A DNA stretch of 64,000 nt from JAKFEW01 sp036675505 (GTDB taxonomy: Bacteria > Cyanobacteriota > Sericytochromatia > S15B-MN24 > JAQBPE01): positions 1-64,000 of the forward strand of contig JAKFEW010000058.1 of assembly GCA_036675505.1 (NCBI GenBank), written 5' to 3'. Positions 47,682 to 56,016 of the stretch are shown piece by piece (positions within the stretch are counted from its first letter, which is position 1; each line of letters opens with the position of its first letter). The position numbers and the translations under genes were made by a program. Under the pieces are notes generated by a model. That model saw nothing but the letters and a program-made list of their open reading frames with translations. It ran no database searches and was not told where the DNA came from.

Positions 47682-48524
47682 ATGCGGAGGATCTTTGCGG
47701 CTCTGGTGATGATCGGCCTGGCCGGCGCGGCCCCGCTGGGGTGTGGGCGCGTCGTCGAAGGCGTGCTGACGGCGGCGCCGGCGTTCCTGATCGGCGAGAG
47801 CCAGGAGATCGCGATCGGCCTGCAGGGGGCCAGGGAGATTGTGGCCGAGACGCCGATCTACCCGGATCCCAGGCTCGCGGGCTACGTTCAGCGCCTCGGC
47901 GCGCGCGTCGCCGCCACGACCGAGCGAGCTGACCTGCCATGGACCTTCACCGTGCTCCGGTCCGACGAGCCCGACGCCTTCGCGCTGCCGGGCGGCTACG
48001 TCTTCCTCACCACCGGCATGATCAAGCGCATGCGCGACGAGGCCGAGCTGGTCGGCGTGCTCTCCCACGAGATCGGGCACATCACCTCGCGCCACGCCCT
48101 CGAGCTGATCCGCCAGGCAGCCGTGGCGCAGGGCCTCACCGAAGCCGTGATCGGCCAGGACTCGGGCGCGACGGCGCTGCTCGCGAACGTGGTCACCACG
48201 CTGGTGCTGCGGGGATACGGCCGCTCGAAGGAGATCGAGGCCGACCAGCTCGGCGCGCGCTACGCGGCAGGCCTGGGGTTCGATCCGCAAGCCCTGGGCG
48301 ACATGCTCACCAGGCTCGAGCTGGAGAGCGGCGGCGCGCCGGCCTGGCTTGCGCCCCTCTCGACCCATCCCACGCTCGACGAGCGCCTGAGCGCCTTGAA
48401 CACGACGATCGCGACGCTCGGCGGCGGCGGTGGCGGTGGCGGCACCGGCGGCACCGGAACGCGGACCCCGAGCAGCCGCGGCGACGGCCAGGCCTTCGCC
48501 GCCGCGACGGCCTCCCTGCGCTGA
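47682..48524 (+). CDS. M48-family metallopeptidase, lipoprotein (BepA/LoiP-like)
   Basis: 280 residues. Signal with lipobox PLGCG, RBS GAGGAGG. The zinc motif HEIGH in VGVLSHEIGHITSRHAL and the third ligand Glu in SKEIEADQLGARYA define the M48 fold; GYVFLTTGMIKRM is the usual edge strand. Periplasmic or outer-membrane proteases of this group maintain beta-barrel assembly or degrade misfolded proteins. The tail is a poly-Gly/Thr linker with low complexity. A terminator follows. Confidence 0.9.
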   Translation: MRRIFAALVMIGLAGAAPLGCGRVVEGVLTAAPAFLIGESQEIAIGLQGAREIVAETPIYPDPRLAGYVQRLGARVAATTERADLPWTFTVLRSDEPDAFALPGGYVFLTTGMIKRMRDEAELVGVLSHEIGHITSRHALELIRQAAVAQGLTEAVIGQDSGATALLANVVTTLVLRGYGRSKEIEADQLGARYAAGLGFDPQALGDMLTRLELESGGAPAWLAPLSTHPTLDERLSALNTTIATLGGGGGGGGTGGTGTRTPSSRGDGQAFAAATASLR

Positions 48525-48542
48525 TCACGAACTCCTCGAAAC

Positions 48543-48573
48543 CTGCGCGCTGGCTGCCATAGCCGGCGCGCAG
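48543..48573 (+). terminator. Hairpin terminator after the M48 peptidase
   Basis: CTGCGCGCTGGC (48543-48554) pairs with GCCGGCGCGCAG (48562-48573) with one G-T wobble, loop TGCCATA, then CTTTG. Confidence 0.6.
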
Positions 48574-48634
48574 CTTTGTAACGAAAACTTCACGACTTAT
48601 GTCTCTCACACTCAAGTCGTTTAACAAAGTTTAG

Positions 48635-48663
48635 TTGTTCAGGGGGGGTGCCGCTGCTATCAT
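48635..48663 (+). promoter_or_regulatory. Sigma70-type promoter for the small basic protein gene
   Basis: TTGTTC (48635-48640), 17-base spacer, TATCAT (48658-48663). It would give a leader of about 125 bases before the ATG at 48797. Confidence 0.6.
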
Positions 48664-48796
48664 GAATTCACCAGGAAACGCCCCCCCGATCGGTCGACAG
48701 CCCGGATGCCTCCTTGCATTCGAGCTATTCATTGCCGCGTCCGCCCTCCCTGGTGCCCCGCCCGATGGACGGGTGGCCCGAAAGTGAGAGGCCCCT

Positions 48797-49009
48797 ATGG
48801 ACGCCCCGCGCAAAACCTCCCGCAAGCCCACGACGCCACGTACCGCCTCGCACGCGAAGCGAAGCGAGACGGCTCAGGCCGCGAAGATGCCTCGCGGACG
48901 CATGAAGAACCTGACGCCGGACGGCTTGCGTCGGCTCTGGCAGCTCCACCATCCGGACCTCCCGGAAATTCGCTCGTCCCTCGAACGGCTCTATCGTCGC
49001 GGTTACTAG
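48797..49009 (+). CDS. Small basic protein of unknown function
   Basis: 70 residues. The first 35 are Lys/Arg/Thr-rich (KTSRKPTTPRTASHAKRSE), the rest a conserved-looking block LTPDGLRRLWQLHHPDLPEI. No family recognised; a nucleic-acid-binding role would fit the charge but is not shown. A good promoter lies 125 bp upstream and a strong terminator 15 bp downstream, which together support a real single-gene transcript. Confidence 0.6.
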   Translation: MDAPRKTSRKPTTPRTASHAKRSETAQAAKMPRGRMKNLTPDGLRRLWQLHHPDLPEIRSSLERLYRRGY

Positions 49010-49023
49010 CGAGAACGCCACCA

Positions 49024-49048
49024 GGCCCGGCTCACGCCGGGCCTTTTT
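49024..49048 (+). terminator. Rho-independent terminator
   Basis: GGCCCGGC, loop TCAC, GCCGGGCC, then TTTTT. It serves the small basic protein gene; the opposite strand ends a converging gene at 49032 within the same hairpin. Confidence 0.9.
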
Positions 49049-49265
49049 CGTTGGCGGGCTCGGTCTTGCCCCACAGCGCCGCCATCAGGCGCTCGATGCC
49101 GCGCTGGCTGTGGACCATGAAATCGAGCGTGCCGAGCCGCGCGAGCCCCTCTGCCGCGGCCACGTCTTCCAGGAGCCGCCGCACCGAAGCCACGGTCTGC
49201 TGCGGCTCCGGGTAACGGTGGCAGGAGTAGACCACCCCGTTCACCAGGACCTGCCCGACAATCAT
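49032..49265 (-). CDS. Small protein of unknown function coupled to the STAS gene
   Basis: 77 residues from the ATG at 49265, which overlaps the STAS gene stop (ATGA). It reads MIVGQVLVNGVVYSCHRYPE and then a helical part; no signal peptide. I recognise no family. Translational coupling suggests that it works with the STAS protein. Confidence 0.55.
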   Translation of the reverse strand: MIVGQVLVNGVVYSCHRYPEPQQTVASVRRLLEDVAAAEGLARLGTLDFMVHSQRGIERLMAALWGKTEPANEKGPA

Positions 49266-49633
49266 GCGGTCACCCCCGCCACGTAGCGTCCCATCCCGAG
49301 GCGTTCCACCGAAAACCGCGGCACCGCCGGGATCGCGAGCCGCTCCAGCAATAGCTGGCATGCGCCGCTCGCCCCCGAAAAGCTGATGATCGCCCGGCGC
49401 GAATGCACGCCGACCACCTGCAAGAAGAGGTCCTCGGCCGCTTCCGCGTCGAGCGCGGTCACACCGGACAGATCGATCGTCAGGCGGACGCCGATGCGGC
49501 TCGCCGCCAGCTCACGCAGCCGCTCGACCACGGCCTGGCATGCGCCCGCTCCCAGGTCGCCCCTGAGCCCGAGTACCAGCGTGTCGCCCGCCAACCAATC
49601 ATTCATCACGAATCGAGGATCCAGGGACGCCAT
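49262..49633 (-). CDS. STAS-domain protein (anti-sigma-factor-antagonist-like)
   Basis: 123 residues. The fold is indicated by LVLGLRGDLGAGACQAVVER, then LTIDLSGVTALDAEAAEDLF and GASGACQLLLERL, matching STAS/SpoIIAA order; the residue where SpoIIAA has its phosphorylatable Ser is Ala/Leu-rich here (VTALDAEA), so phospho-switching is doubtful. GGAGG lies before the ATG at 49633. Its partner is not evident; the coupled 77-residue protein is the first candidate. Confidence 0.7.
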   Translation of the reverse strand: MASLDPRFVMNDWLAGDTLVLGLRGDLGAGACQAVVERLRELAASRIGVRLTIDLSGVTALDAEAAEDLFLQVVGVHSRRAIISFSGASGACQLLLERLAIPAVPRFSVERLGMGRYVAGVTA

Positions 49634-49775
49634 GCGACCTCCAATCGGCTCGGGATGCGGGGCTTAGGGCTTGTAACGAATCGTGAACCTTTGCTACCGG
49701 TTATAGCACGCACCTAACCTGGCGTGCAACAGAAATTCACAACTTTCACATTCGTGCAACATTCGGGAGGCCGCA

Positions 49776-50372
49776 TCACGAGGCGGTCGGCGGCTCCCCG
49801 TCGCCGGCCCATGGCCGGAGACGCGGCAGGAGCGCAGGGACCGCCCGGCAATAGGCGTCCCACTCGGCGCCGAACGCCTCGGCCAGCATCGATTCCTCGA
49901 CCCGCACGCGCCAGGCCAGGGCAGGCGCGTAAACCACCGGCACGAGCGCGGCCGCGGCCACGGAACCGAACAACAAGGGCAGCGCCGCCACCCAGCAAGC
50001 GGATCCGAGGTACGCAGGATGGCGCAACCGTGCATACAGCCCGCGCGTGACGAGGCGGTGGCCCTCGCGCAGCTCGACGAGCGGCGAGAAGTGCTCGTCG
50101 AGCGTGGCGACCGCGGCCAGGCGCAGCGCGAAGCCCAGCGCGAACAGCGCGACGCCCACCGCCGGCGCCCAGGCCGGCTCCGGCCAAACGCCTGGCGCGA
50201 AAGCCAGCTCAAGGACGCCGGCGGCGAGCACGGCATGCCAGGCCGCCACGAGCGCGGCGGCGCTGCCCTGGTCGCGCCGGCCACCGCCAGCGCGCGCCGC
50301 GCGCAAGGCGCCGAGCTGGGCGATCGTCATCAAGACGGCGAGCGCGACGCCGAAGATCGCGAAACCGCTCAC
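49776..50372 (-). CDS. Isoprenylcysteine carboxyl methyltransferase-like membrane protein
   Basis: 198 residues, GTG start overlapping the HD-GYP stop (GTGA). Four or five hydrophobic segments and the C-terminal ICMT/PEMT signature: VTRGLYARLRHPAYLGSACW (R-H-P-x-Y), then a second membrane pair and RVRVEESMLAEAFGAEWDAY (the E-E-x-x-L SAM-binding part). Bacterial members methylate lipids or unknown small substrates in the inner membrane. The longer frame to 50639 is a shadow. Confidence 0.85.
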   Translation of the reverse strand: MSGFAIFGVALAVLMTIAQLGALRAARAGGGRRDQGSAAALVAAWHAVLAAGVLELAFAPGVWPEPAWAPAVGVALFALGFALRLAAVATLDEHFSPLVELREGHRLVTRGLYARLRHPAYLGSACWVAALPLLFGSVAAAALVPVVYAPALAWRVRVEESMLAEAFGAEWDAYCRAVPALLPRLRPWAGDGEPPTAS

Positions 50373-51091
50373 GGCGCCTGCTCGCGGCCGAGCTTGCGCG
50401 GCAGCACGTAGTCGACGAAGATGCGCGCGAGCTCCGGGTCGTAGGCGATGCCCGCGAGCCGGTTGATCTCGGCCATCGCGTCCTCGGGGCGCATCGCCGG
50501 GCGGTAGGGCCGCGCCTGCGTCATCGCCTCGGCGCTGTCGGCCAGGCGCAGGATCCGCGCAGGCAGCGGGATCTGGGTGCCGGCGAGGCCATCCGGGTAG
50601 CCGAGGCCATCCCAGCGCTCGTGCGACCAGCGCACCCACGTCGCGACAGTGGGATCGTTCGTCACCTCGAGCGCGCGCTGCGCGCCGCGGGCGGTATGGG
50701 TCCAGACGCGATGCAGGTCGGGCTGGCTCAGCAGGCCCGATCCTGCGAGCAGGTCGGCGGGGAAGTCCAGCTCGCCGACGTCGTGCAGGAGCGCCGCGCG
50801 CTCGAGCCGCCCACGTTCTTCAGCCGGCAGGGCCACGGCGTCGGCCAGGGCCAGCGCCAGATCTGCGACGCGGCGGGCGTGGCCAGGCCCGTAGCGCTCG
50901 TGGGCGTCGGCCTCGCGGACGAGCGCGTCGAGGTCCTTGGGCTTGGCCGGCTTGGCCCGCCGGAACGCCCCGCTGGCATCCTCATCGCCCTCGCCCTTCG
51001 GGCCGGGGAGCAGGAAGTAGAAGACGGCCAGGGAGGCGAAGAAGAAGCAGAGGTAGCCGAAGAGGGCCGCCCAATCTGAAAAAGTGGTCAT
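50369..51091 (-). CDS. HD-GYP-type phosphohydrolase, membrane anchored
   Basis: 240 residues from the ATG at 51091 (AAAGGG upstream). One membrane segment (about 6-28) is followed by a charged linker and the HD domain: H in YGPGHARRVADLA, HD in ALLHDVGELDFP, then HTARGAQ and the HD-GYP box SHERWDGLGYPDGLAG. HD-GYP proteins usually cleave cyclic di-GMP. The gene starts directly behind a palindromic repeat and is followed by the methyltransferase-like gene with a four-base overlap. Confidence 0.85.
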   Translation of the reverse strand: MTTFSDWAALFGYLCFFFASLAVFYFLLPGPKGEGDEDASGAFRRAKPAKPKDLDALVREADAHERYGPGHARRVADLALALADAVALPAEERGRLERAALLHDVGELDFPADLLAGSGLLSQPDLHRVWTHTARGAQRALEVTNDPTVATWVRWSHERWDGLGYPDGLAGTQIPLPARILRLADSAEAMTQARPYRPAMRPEDAMAEINRLAGIAYDPELARIFVDYVLPRKLGREQAP

Positions 51092-51268
51092 GGAACCCTT
51101 TCCCTCTTTCCAGCTCCCCCACGAACCCACCCGGTGGAGAGGTGCTCCGCAGGGGCGGTGAGGGGGTCTCCCAGCTTGCTCCGAGACCCCCTCACCGGAA
51201 AGCCCACCAGGCCTGCGCCTGGTGGGCTTTCTGTCCTCTCCCCCACCGGGGAGAGGGAGGGGTGTTAG
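51092..51268. repeat. Full palindromic repeat with internal terminator
   Basis: Outer parts CCCTTTCCCTCT and GGGGAGAGGGAGGGG, hallmark CTTTCCAGCTCCCCCACG (complement of the family core), inner perfect inverted repeat GGTGAGGGGGTCTC/GAGACCCCCTCACC (51157-51195). A further hairpin is nested at 51199-51230. It fills the gap between the HD-GYP and H+-PPase genes. Confidence 0.8.
51199..51230 (-). terminator. Terminator of the H+-pyrophosphatase gene
   Basis: Perfect 13-bp stem AAAGCCCACCAGG / CCTGGTGGGCTTT with loop CCTGCG; A- and T-tracts at both ends let it work in either direction. It lies 35 bp after the hppA stop. Confidence 0.8.
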
Positions 51269-53481
51269 GGGGAGACCGCGGGGCTCGGCGCCATCGCCGG
51301 GCTCTCGACAGCCATCGGGCTTTCGACAGCCACCGGGCTCGCCACCGGCGAGGTCACCGGGACGGGATGAACCACCACCGTCGGCACGATCGCCTTGGCA
51401 TTCGGGTGCACCTGGAGGATGAACGGGATGATCAGGAGCGCCACGATGTTGAGGATCTTGATCATCGGGTTGAGCGCGGGGCCGGCGGTGTCCTTGAAGG
51501 GGTCACCAACCGTGTCGCCGACGACCGCGGCGGCGTGAGCCGGCGTGCCCTTGGCGCCCTTGATCTCGATCGCCTTCTTGGCGTTGTCCCAGGCCGCGCC
51601 GCCGACGGTCATCATCAGCGCGAGCGTGAGGCCCGTGATGATGACGCCGACCAGCAGGCCGCCGAGGACGATCGGGCCGAGCACCATGCCGACCGTGATC
51701 GGGATGAGGATCGCGAGCACGGCCGGGAGGAACATCTCCCGGATGGCCGCCTCGGTGACGATCGAGACGCAGCGGTCGTACTGGGGCTTGTTCTTGCCTT
51801 CGAGGATGCCCAGCTCGCGGAACTGGCGGCGCACCTCGGTGATGACCGACTGCGCGGCCTTCGAGACAGCCCGCATGAAGATCGAGCTGAAGTAGAAGGG
51901 CAGCACGCCGCCGATGAAGAGGCCGGCGATGACCATCGGATCGGAGAGACCGAACGAGATGTATTCGGCGTGGCCGCCAGCCTTCACGGCCGCGATCTCC
52001 ATGTAACGGTAGAGGTCCTGGGTGTACGAGGCGAACAGCACGAGGGCGGCGAGGCCGGCCGAGCCGATCGCGTAACCCTTGGTGACGGCCTTGGTGGTGT
52101 TGCCGACCGCGTCGAGCGCGTCGGTGATCTGGCGGATCTCGTGGGGCAGCTCCGACATCTCGGCGATGCCGCCGGCGTTGTCGGTGATCGGACCGAACGA
52201 GTCGATCGCGACGACCATGCCGGCCGTCGAGAGCATCGACACCGCGGCGACCGCGATGGCGTAGAGGCCGGAGTTGTAGTCACCGGCGAAGCCGCCGGCG
52301 GCGCCGAAGGAAGCGATGATCGCGGCCACGATGACGAGCACCGGCGCGAGCGTCGACTCCATGCCGACCGCGAGGCCGGCGATGATGTTGGTGGCGGCGC
52401 CGGTCTCGGACGCCGTGGCGACTTCCTCGACCGGGCGGAAGCCGGTGGCGGTGTAGTACTCGGTGATGATCGTGATGATGACCATGACCGCGGTACCGAT
52501 CAGCGCCGCCGACAGGAACTTCCACGGCATCGTCGGGAACATCGTGTAGGTGAGGGCGACGAAGCCGAGCATCGCGATGGCGGCCGTCACGCCCGTGCCC
52601 ATGTAGAGCGCGTGCATGATGTTGTTGTTCTTGCCGAGCCGGACGCTGAACGTACCGACGATCGAGGCCAGGATGGCGATCGCGCCGAGGCCGATCGGGT
52701 AGAGGACGTACTTCACGTTGGTCGGGTCGGCCGCTTCGGGGAAGAAGAGGTGGCCGAGCAACATCGCCGCGATCAGCGTGACGACGTAGGTCTCGAAGAG
52801 GTCGGCGCCCATGCCGGCGCAGTCGCCGACGTTGTCGCCGACGTTGTCCGCGATGACGGCGGGGTTGCGCGGGTCGTCTTCGGGGATGCCCGCCTCGACC
52901 TTGCCGACGAGGTCGGCGCCGACGTCGGCGGCCTTGGTGAAGATGCCGCCGCCCACGCGGGCGAACAGCGAGATCAACGAGGCGCCGAAGCCCATGCCGA
53001 TGATGTGCTCGACGGCGCGCGCCGGATCGATCATGCGGACGACGCCGAAGTAAGCGGCGACGCCCAGCAGGCCGAGGCCGGCGACGGCGAGGCCGGTGAC
53101 GGCGCCGCCGCGGAAGGCGACCTGCAACGCGGCGGCGAGACCCTTCTCGGCGGCCGCGGCGGTGCGCACGTTCGCGCGCACCGAGATGTTCATGCCGACA
53201 TAGCCGGCGGCGGCCGAGAAGGCCGCGCCGATGGCGAAGCCGACGGCCGAGTACATGCCCAGCGCGATCGCGATGACCACGAAGGTGATGGCGCCGACGA
53301 CCGCAACCCACTTGTACTGGGTGTTCAGATAGGCGCCAGCGCCCTCCTGGATGGCAGCGGCGATCTCGCGCATCCGCTCGTTGCCGTCGGGCATTTTCAG
53401 GATGCTCATGGCGAGCATTGCGCTCACTCCGAGCGTGAGGATAGCGGCGACGACGCTACCCCAGATGATCAGATGTTCCAT
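51265..53481 (-). CDS. hppA: Membrane H+-translocating pyrophosphatase, K+-independent type
   Basis: 738 residues with about 16 membrane segments. It couples pyrophosphate hydrolysis to proton export. The substrate loop GGGIFTKAADVGADLVGKVE, DDPRNPAVIADNVGDNVGDC and DNAKKAIE, VGDTVGDPFKDTAGPALN are intact. Lys464 in GNTTKAVTKG together with Thr467 marks the K+-independent class (K+-dependent enzymes have Ala and Gly there). The C-terminus ends in a Ser-Pro-Val-rich tail of about 35 residues (SPVAVESPMAVESPAM) not usual for the family. A terminator follows. Confidence 0.96.
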   Translation of the reverse strand: MEHLIIWGSVVAAILTLGVSAMLAMSILKMPDGNERMREIAAAIQEGAGAYLNTQYKWVAVVGAITFVVIAIALGMYSAVGFAIGAAFSAAAGYVGMNISVRANVRTAAAAEKGLAAALQVAFRGGAVTGLAVAGLGLLGVAAYFGVVRMIDPARAVEHIIGMGFGASLISLFARVGGGIFTKAADVGADLVGKVEAGIPEDDPRNPAVIADNVGDNVGDCAGMGADLFETYVVTLIAAMLLGHLFFPEAADPTNVKYVLYPIGLGAIAILASIVGTFSVRLGKNNNIMHALYMGTGVTAAIAMLGFVALTYTMFPTMPWKFLSAALIGTAVMVIITIITEYYTATGFRPVEEVATASETGAATNIIAGLAVGMESTLAPVLVIVAAIIASFGAAGGFAGDYNSGLYAIAVAAVSMLSTAGMVVAIDSFGPITDNAGGIAEMSELPHEIRQITDALDAVGNTTKAVTKGYAIGSAGLAALVLFASYTQDLYRYMEIAAVKAGGHAEYISFGLSDPMVIAGLFIGGVLPFYFSSIFMRAVSKAAQSVITEVRRQFRELGILEGKNKPQYDRCVSIVTEAAIREMFLPAVLAILIPITVGMVLGPIVLGGLLVGVIITGLTLALMMTVGGAAWDNAKKAIEIKGAKGTPAHAAAVVGDTVGDPFKDTAGPALNPMIKILNIVALLIIPFILQVHPNAKAIVPTVVVHPVPVTSPVASPVAVESPMAVESPAMAPSPAVSP

Positions 53482-53590
53482 GGTTGCTGCTTACCTACTC
53501 CTTGCGGTGCGAGACGATGGGACGGCCATGTCAACGAATAGAGTTGAATCTCGAGTCAATCAGAGAGGGGATTTTACCGGAGTTTAACGA

Positions 53591-53624
53591 AGCCGGCAAC
53601 CACGGGATCCCGCGGTTGCCGGCT
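53591..53624. terminator. Long hairpin between GGDEF and H+-PPase genes
   Basis: AGCCGGCAACC and GGTTGCCGGCT enclose the palindrome CGGGATCCCG, giving a nearly continuous 15-bp stem. Weak T-run on the minus strand; probably the end signal of the GGDEF operon. Confidence 0.55.
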
Positions 53625-53648
53625 CAGGGGTGACATAAGACGTTCAAT

Positions 53649-55199
53649 TCAAGGAGCGACGGCTTCCTCGCAGACCGTCGTGCGGTTCCTGCCCGCTTGC
53701 TTCGAGCGATACAGCGCGCGGTCCGCCGCCTCGAGCAGGGCATCCTCGTCGCGTGCATGGGTCGGCCAGGTGGCGACCCCGACGCTCACCGTCACCTGCA
53801 TGATCTCGCCCTTCGGGCCGGGCAGCGCGACGGCCTCGATCGCCTCGCGCACCCGCTCGGCCATCGACCACGCGCCGTGCACATCGGTCTCGGGCATCAG
53901 CACGAGCATCTCCTCGCCGCCGAAGCGTGCGGGCACGTCGAGGTCCTCGCGCACGCTGCTCTTGATCGTCCTCGCGACCACCCTGAGGACCTCGTCGCCG
54001 GTGGCGTGACCATAGGTATCGTTGAAGCGCTTGAAGTGGTCGATGTCCATGATCATGATCGACACCTTCGTGTCGTAACGGCCCGCCCGACGCACCTCCT
54101 CGGCGAGGCGCTGCTCGAAGTGCCGGCGGATGTACAGCTTGGTCAAGCCGTCCACGGTCGCGAGCTCGTAGAGCCGCGCGTTCTCGATCGCCGTCGCGGC
54201 CTGCGACGCCAGGTTCACCAGCAACGGCACGTCTTCTTCCGGATCGAAGGGCTCGACCGTGTTGCGCGCCTCCTTGTCGAAGACCACCAGCACGCCGAAG
54301 ACGCGCTCCTGGTACGTGACCGGCACCGCGACGCCGGTGGTCGCGCCGAGCTCGGGCGGAATGTCATCAGCCGTGAGCATGACCGGCTGGCCGCCGCGCA
54401 AGGCCTCCACGATCCATGGCGCCGTGACCGGCCATGAGAAAGGCTGCTCGCGCTCCTCGAAGCCATACATGGCGACGGCATCCAGGCTCTCCGCGCCCTC
54501 CGAGACCGTCAGCAGGAAGCCCCGGCGTGCGTCGACCAGCTCGATCGCGCGGATGATCAGCTCGCGCGTGATGCGCCCACGGTCGAGGCTCGAGCTGATG
54601 TCGCGGCTGATGTCGTAGAGCTGCTCGAGCTGGCGCACCTTGAGGCCGAGCTGCATGTTGGCCGCCATCAACTCGGTCTTGAGCGCGTAGTTGTGGAGCG
54701 CGACGGCCAGTTGGCGGGCGATCAGCGTCAGGATGTCCGTCTCGGTCTGGGAGAGCGGCGCGCGAGAGAGCTTCTCGCCGAGCATCAGCAACCCCATGAA
54801 GTGGCGGTTCACGGCCAGCGGCAGCCAGACGGCGCGCGGCAGGCCATCGAGGGCCGTGGCGTTGTCGGCCAGGAACTCCGCGAGCGCCTCGTGCGGGTCC
54901 TCGAGGTCCACCGGCGAGCCGCCCTCGGCGATGAAGAAGCGCCGCGCGTCGGCCGGCACGGACAGCTGCGTCGGCGTCTCGATGCCGACCGACTCCAGCG
55001 CCCGGTCCTCGGGCCGGTAGAGCATCAGGGCCCCGCGCCCGATGCCGAACGCGCCGCCCGCCATGCGCAGGATCGCCCGGATCGAGGACTGGGGGTTCGG
55101 GTTCGTGGTCATCTGCTCGGCCATTTCGCCGAGCGCGGAGAGGATGTAAAGCAGCCGCTCCAGGGCGTGGTCGCCCTGGTCCTGGTCTTCCACCATCAA
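53649..55199 (-). CDS. GAF-GAF-GGDEF diguanylate cyclase
   Basis: 516 residues, soluble. Two GAF-like domains (about 35-180 and 205-345) precede a GGDEF domain (350-510) that starts DGLTKLYIRRHFEQ and holds DIDHFKRFNDTYGH and the active loop RFGGEEMLVLMPE. The usual fifth Phe of GGEEF is Met here; the catalytic Gly-Gly-Glu-Glu core is intact, so cyclic di-GMP synthesis is likely. I see no R-x-x-D inhibitory site before it. Its start overlaps the stop of the RsbV-like gene, so it is the output of that switch. Confidence 0.92.
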   Translation of the reverse strand: MMVEDQDQGDHALERLLYILSALGEMAEQMTTNPNPQSSIRAILRMAGGAFGIGRGALMLYRPEDRALESVGIETPTQLSVPADARRFFIAEGGSPVDLEDPHEALAEFLADNATALDGLPRAVWLPLAVNRHFMGLLMLGEKLSRAPLSQTETDILTLIARQLAVALHNYALKTELMAANMQLGLKVRQLEQLYDISRDISSSLDRGRITRELIIRAIELVDARRGFLLTVSEGAESLDAVAMYGFEEREQPFSWPVTAPWIVEALRGGQPVMLTADDIPPELGATTGVAVPVTYQERVFGVLVVFDKEARNTVEPFDPEEDVPLLVNLASQAATAIENARLYELATVDGLTKLYIRRHFEQRLAEEVRRAGRYDTKVSIMIMDIDHFKRFNDTYGHATGDEVLRVVARTIKSSVREDLDVPARFGGEEMLVLMPETDVHGAWSMAERVREAIEAVALPGPKGEIMQVTVSVGVATWPTHARDEDALLEAADRALYRSKQAGRNRTTVCEEAVAP

Positions 55200-55555
55200 G
55201 TCTCCAGGACGCCGCGGATCGCCTGCGCCTCGTTCTCATACAAGGCCGCGTATTGGGTCAGGCCCATGATCGTGAAGGTCTTGTGGATGGTCTTCGTGAG
55301 GTTGCAGAAGGCCAGCACCCCGTGGATCTCCTGCATCTTCTCGATGATCTCGATCAGGATCGAGATGCCGATCGAGTTGATCACCGTGCTCTTCTCGAGG
55401 TTGATGATCAGGCGCGAATAGCCTTCGGCCATCAACAGGCTCGCCGCCTCGCCGATCCGCTCGCCGGCCAGGTTGTTGATGTAGCCGTCGGTGTGAATGA
55501 CGGCGAAGCGACCCTGGGGGTCCTTCTGGGTGGTGATGGCGAATTGGTTGATCAC
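55196..55555 (-). CDS. Anti-sigma factor antagonist (RsbV-like STAS protein)
   Basis: 119 residues. The GTG start at 55555 has GAGGAGGG upstream and overlaps the stop of the kinase gene (GTGA). STAS order is complete: FAVIHTDGYINNLAGERIGE, LIINLEKSTVINSIGISILI with the phosphorylatable Ser in the INSIGI helix cap, and LAFCNLTKTIHKTFTIMGLT. It should be bound or released by the upstream RsbW-like kinase and is followed directly by the GAF-GGDEF protein. Confidence 0.9.
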   Translation of the reverse strand: MINQFAITTQKDPQGRFAVIHTDGYINNLAGERIGEAASLLMAEGYSRLIINLEKSTVINSIGISILIEIIEKMQEIHGVLAFCNLTKTIHKTFTIMGLTQYAALYENEAQAIRGVLET

Positions 55556-55998
55556 GATTGGCCCTCCTCGGTCCGCTTCTTCGTCATCGTGATGCGGGTG
55601 CCTTGCGGGCCGCTCTCGATTTCGACGGCGTCCATCAGGCTCTCCATCATCATGAGCCCCCATCCCCGTTTGTAGTCGTCACCGCCCGTGACTTTCGCGC
55701 CGATTTCGGGCTTCGGCACGGTCTCGAGGTCGAACCCGGCGCCGAAGTCCTGGATCACGACGAGCAGCTCGTCCGCCTGCATGACGAACTTGATGTAAAC
55801 GTGGCCGTCTTTGCTGGCGCTGTGCTCGAAGGCGTTGATGCAGGCCTCGATCAGCGCATGCTTGACCTCGTCGATCTGATCCGGAGTGAAGGCCATGAAG
55901 CGCAGCACCGCCTCGGCCGTCTGCGTCGCCGCGACCTCCATGTCCGGAATGATCGGGATCGTCAGGCTGACTTCCTTGGGCTGGTCGGTCTGCTGCAC
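55552..55998 (-). CDS. RsbW-like anti-sigma factor / serine kinase (HATPase)
   Basis: 148 residues. GHKL ATP-binding fold: N box ALIEACINAFEHS, G1 DFGAGFD, G2 GWGLMMMESLMD, ending in a beta-strand IESGPQGTRITMTKK. GTG start with AGGAGGG upstream. Such kinases phosphorylate a Ser on their STAS partner and release or hold a third protein. Here the STAS gene and a GAF-GGDEF gene follow, so the switch may control cyclic di-GMP rather than a sigma factor; no sigma-factor gene is near. Confidence 0.9.
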   Translation of the reverse strand: MQQTDQPKEVSLTIPIIPDMEVAATQTAEAVLRFMAFTPDQIDEVKHALIEACINAFEHSASKDGHVYIKFVMQADELLVVIQDFGAGFDLETVPKPEIGAKVTGGDDYKRGWGLMMMESLMDAVEIESGPQGTRITMTKKRTEEGQS

Positions 55999-56016
55999 GC
56001 GGCGCCCTCCTGCGGG

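Noticed and set aside
51142..53541. 799-codon plus-strand frame opposite the pyrophosphatase
   Set aside because: Asp/Arg/His-rich antisense of membrane helices; no domains.
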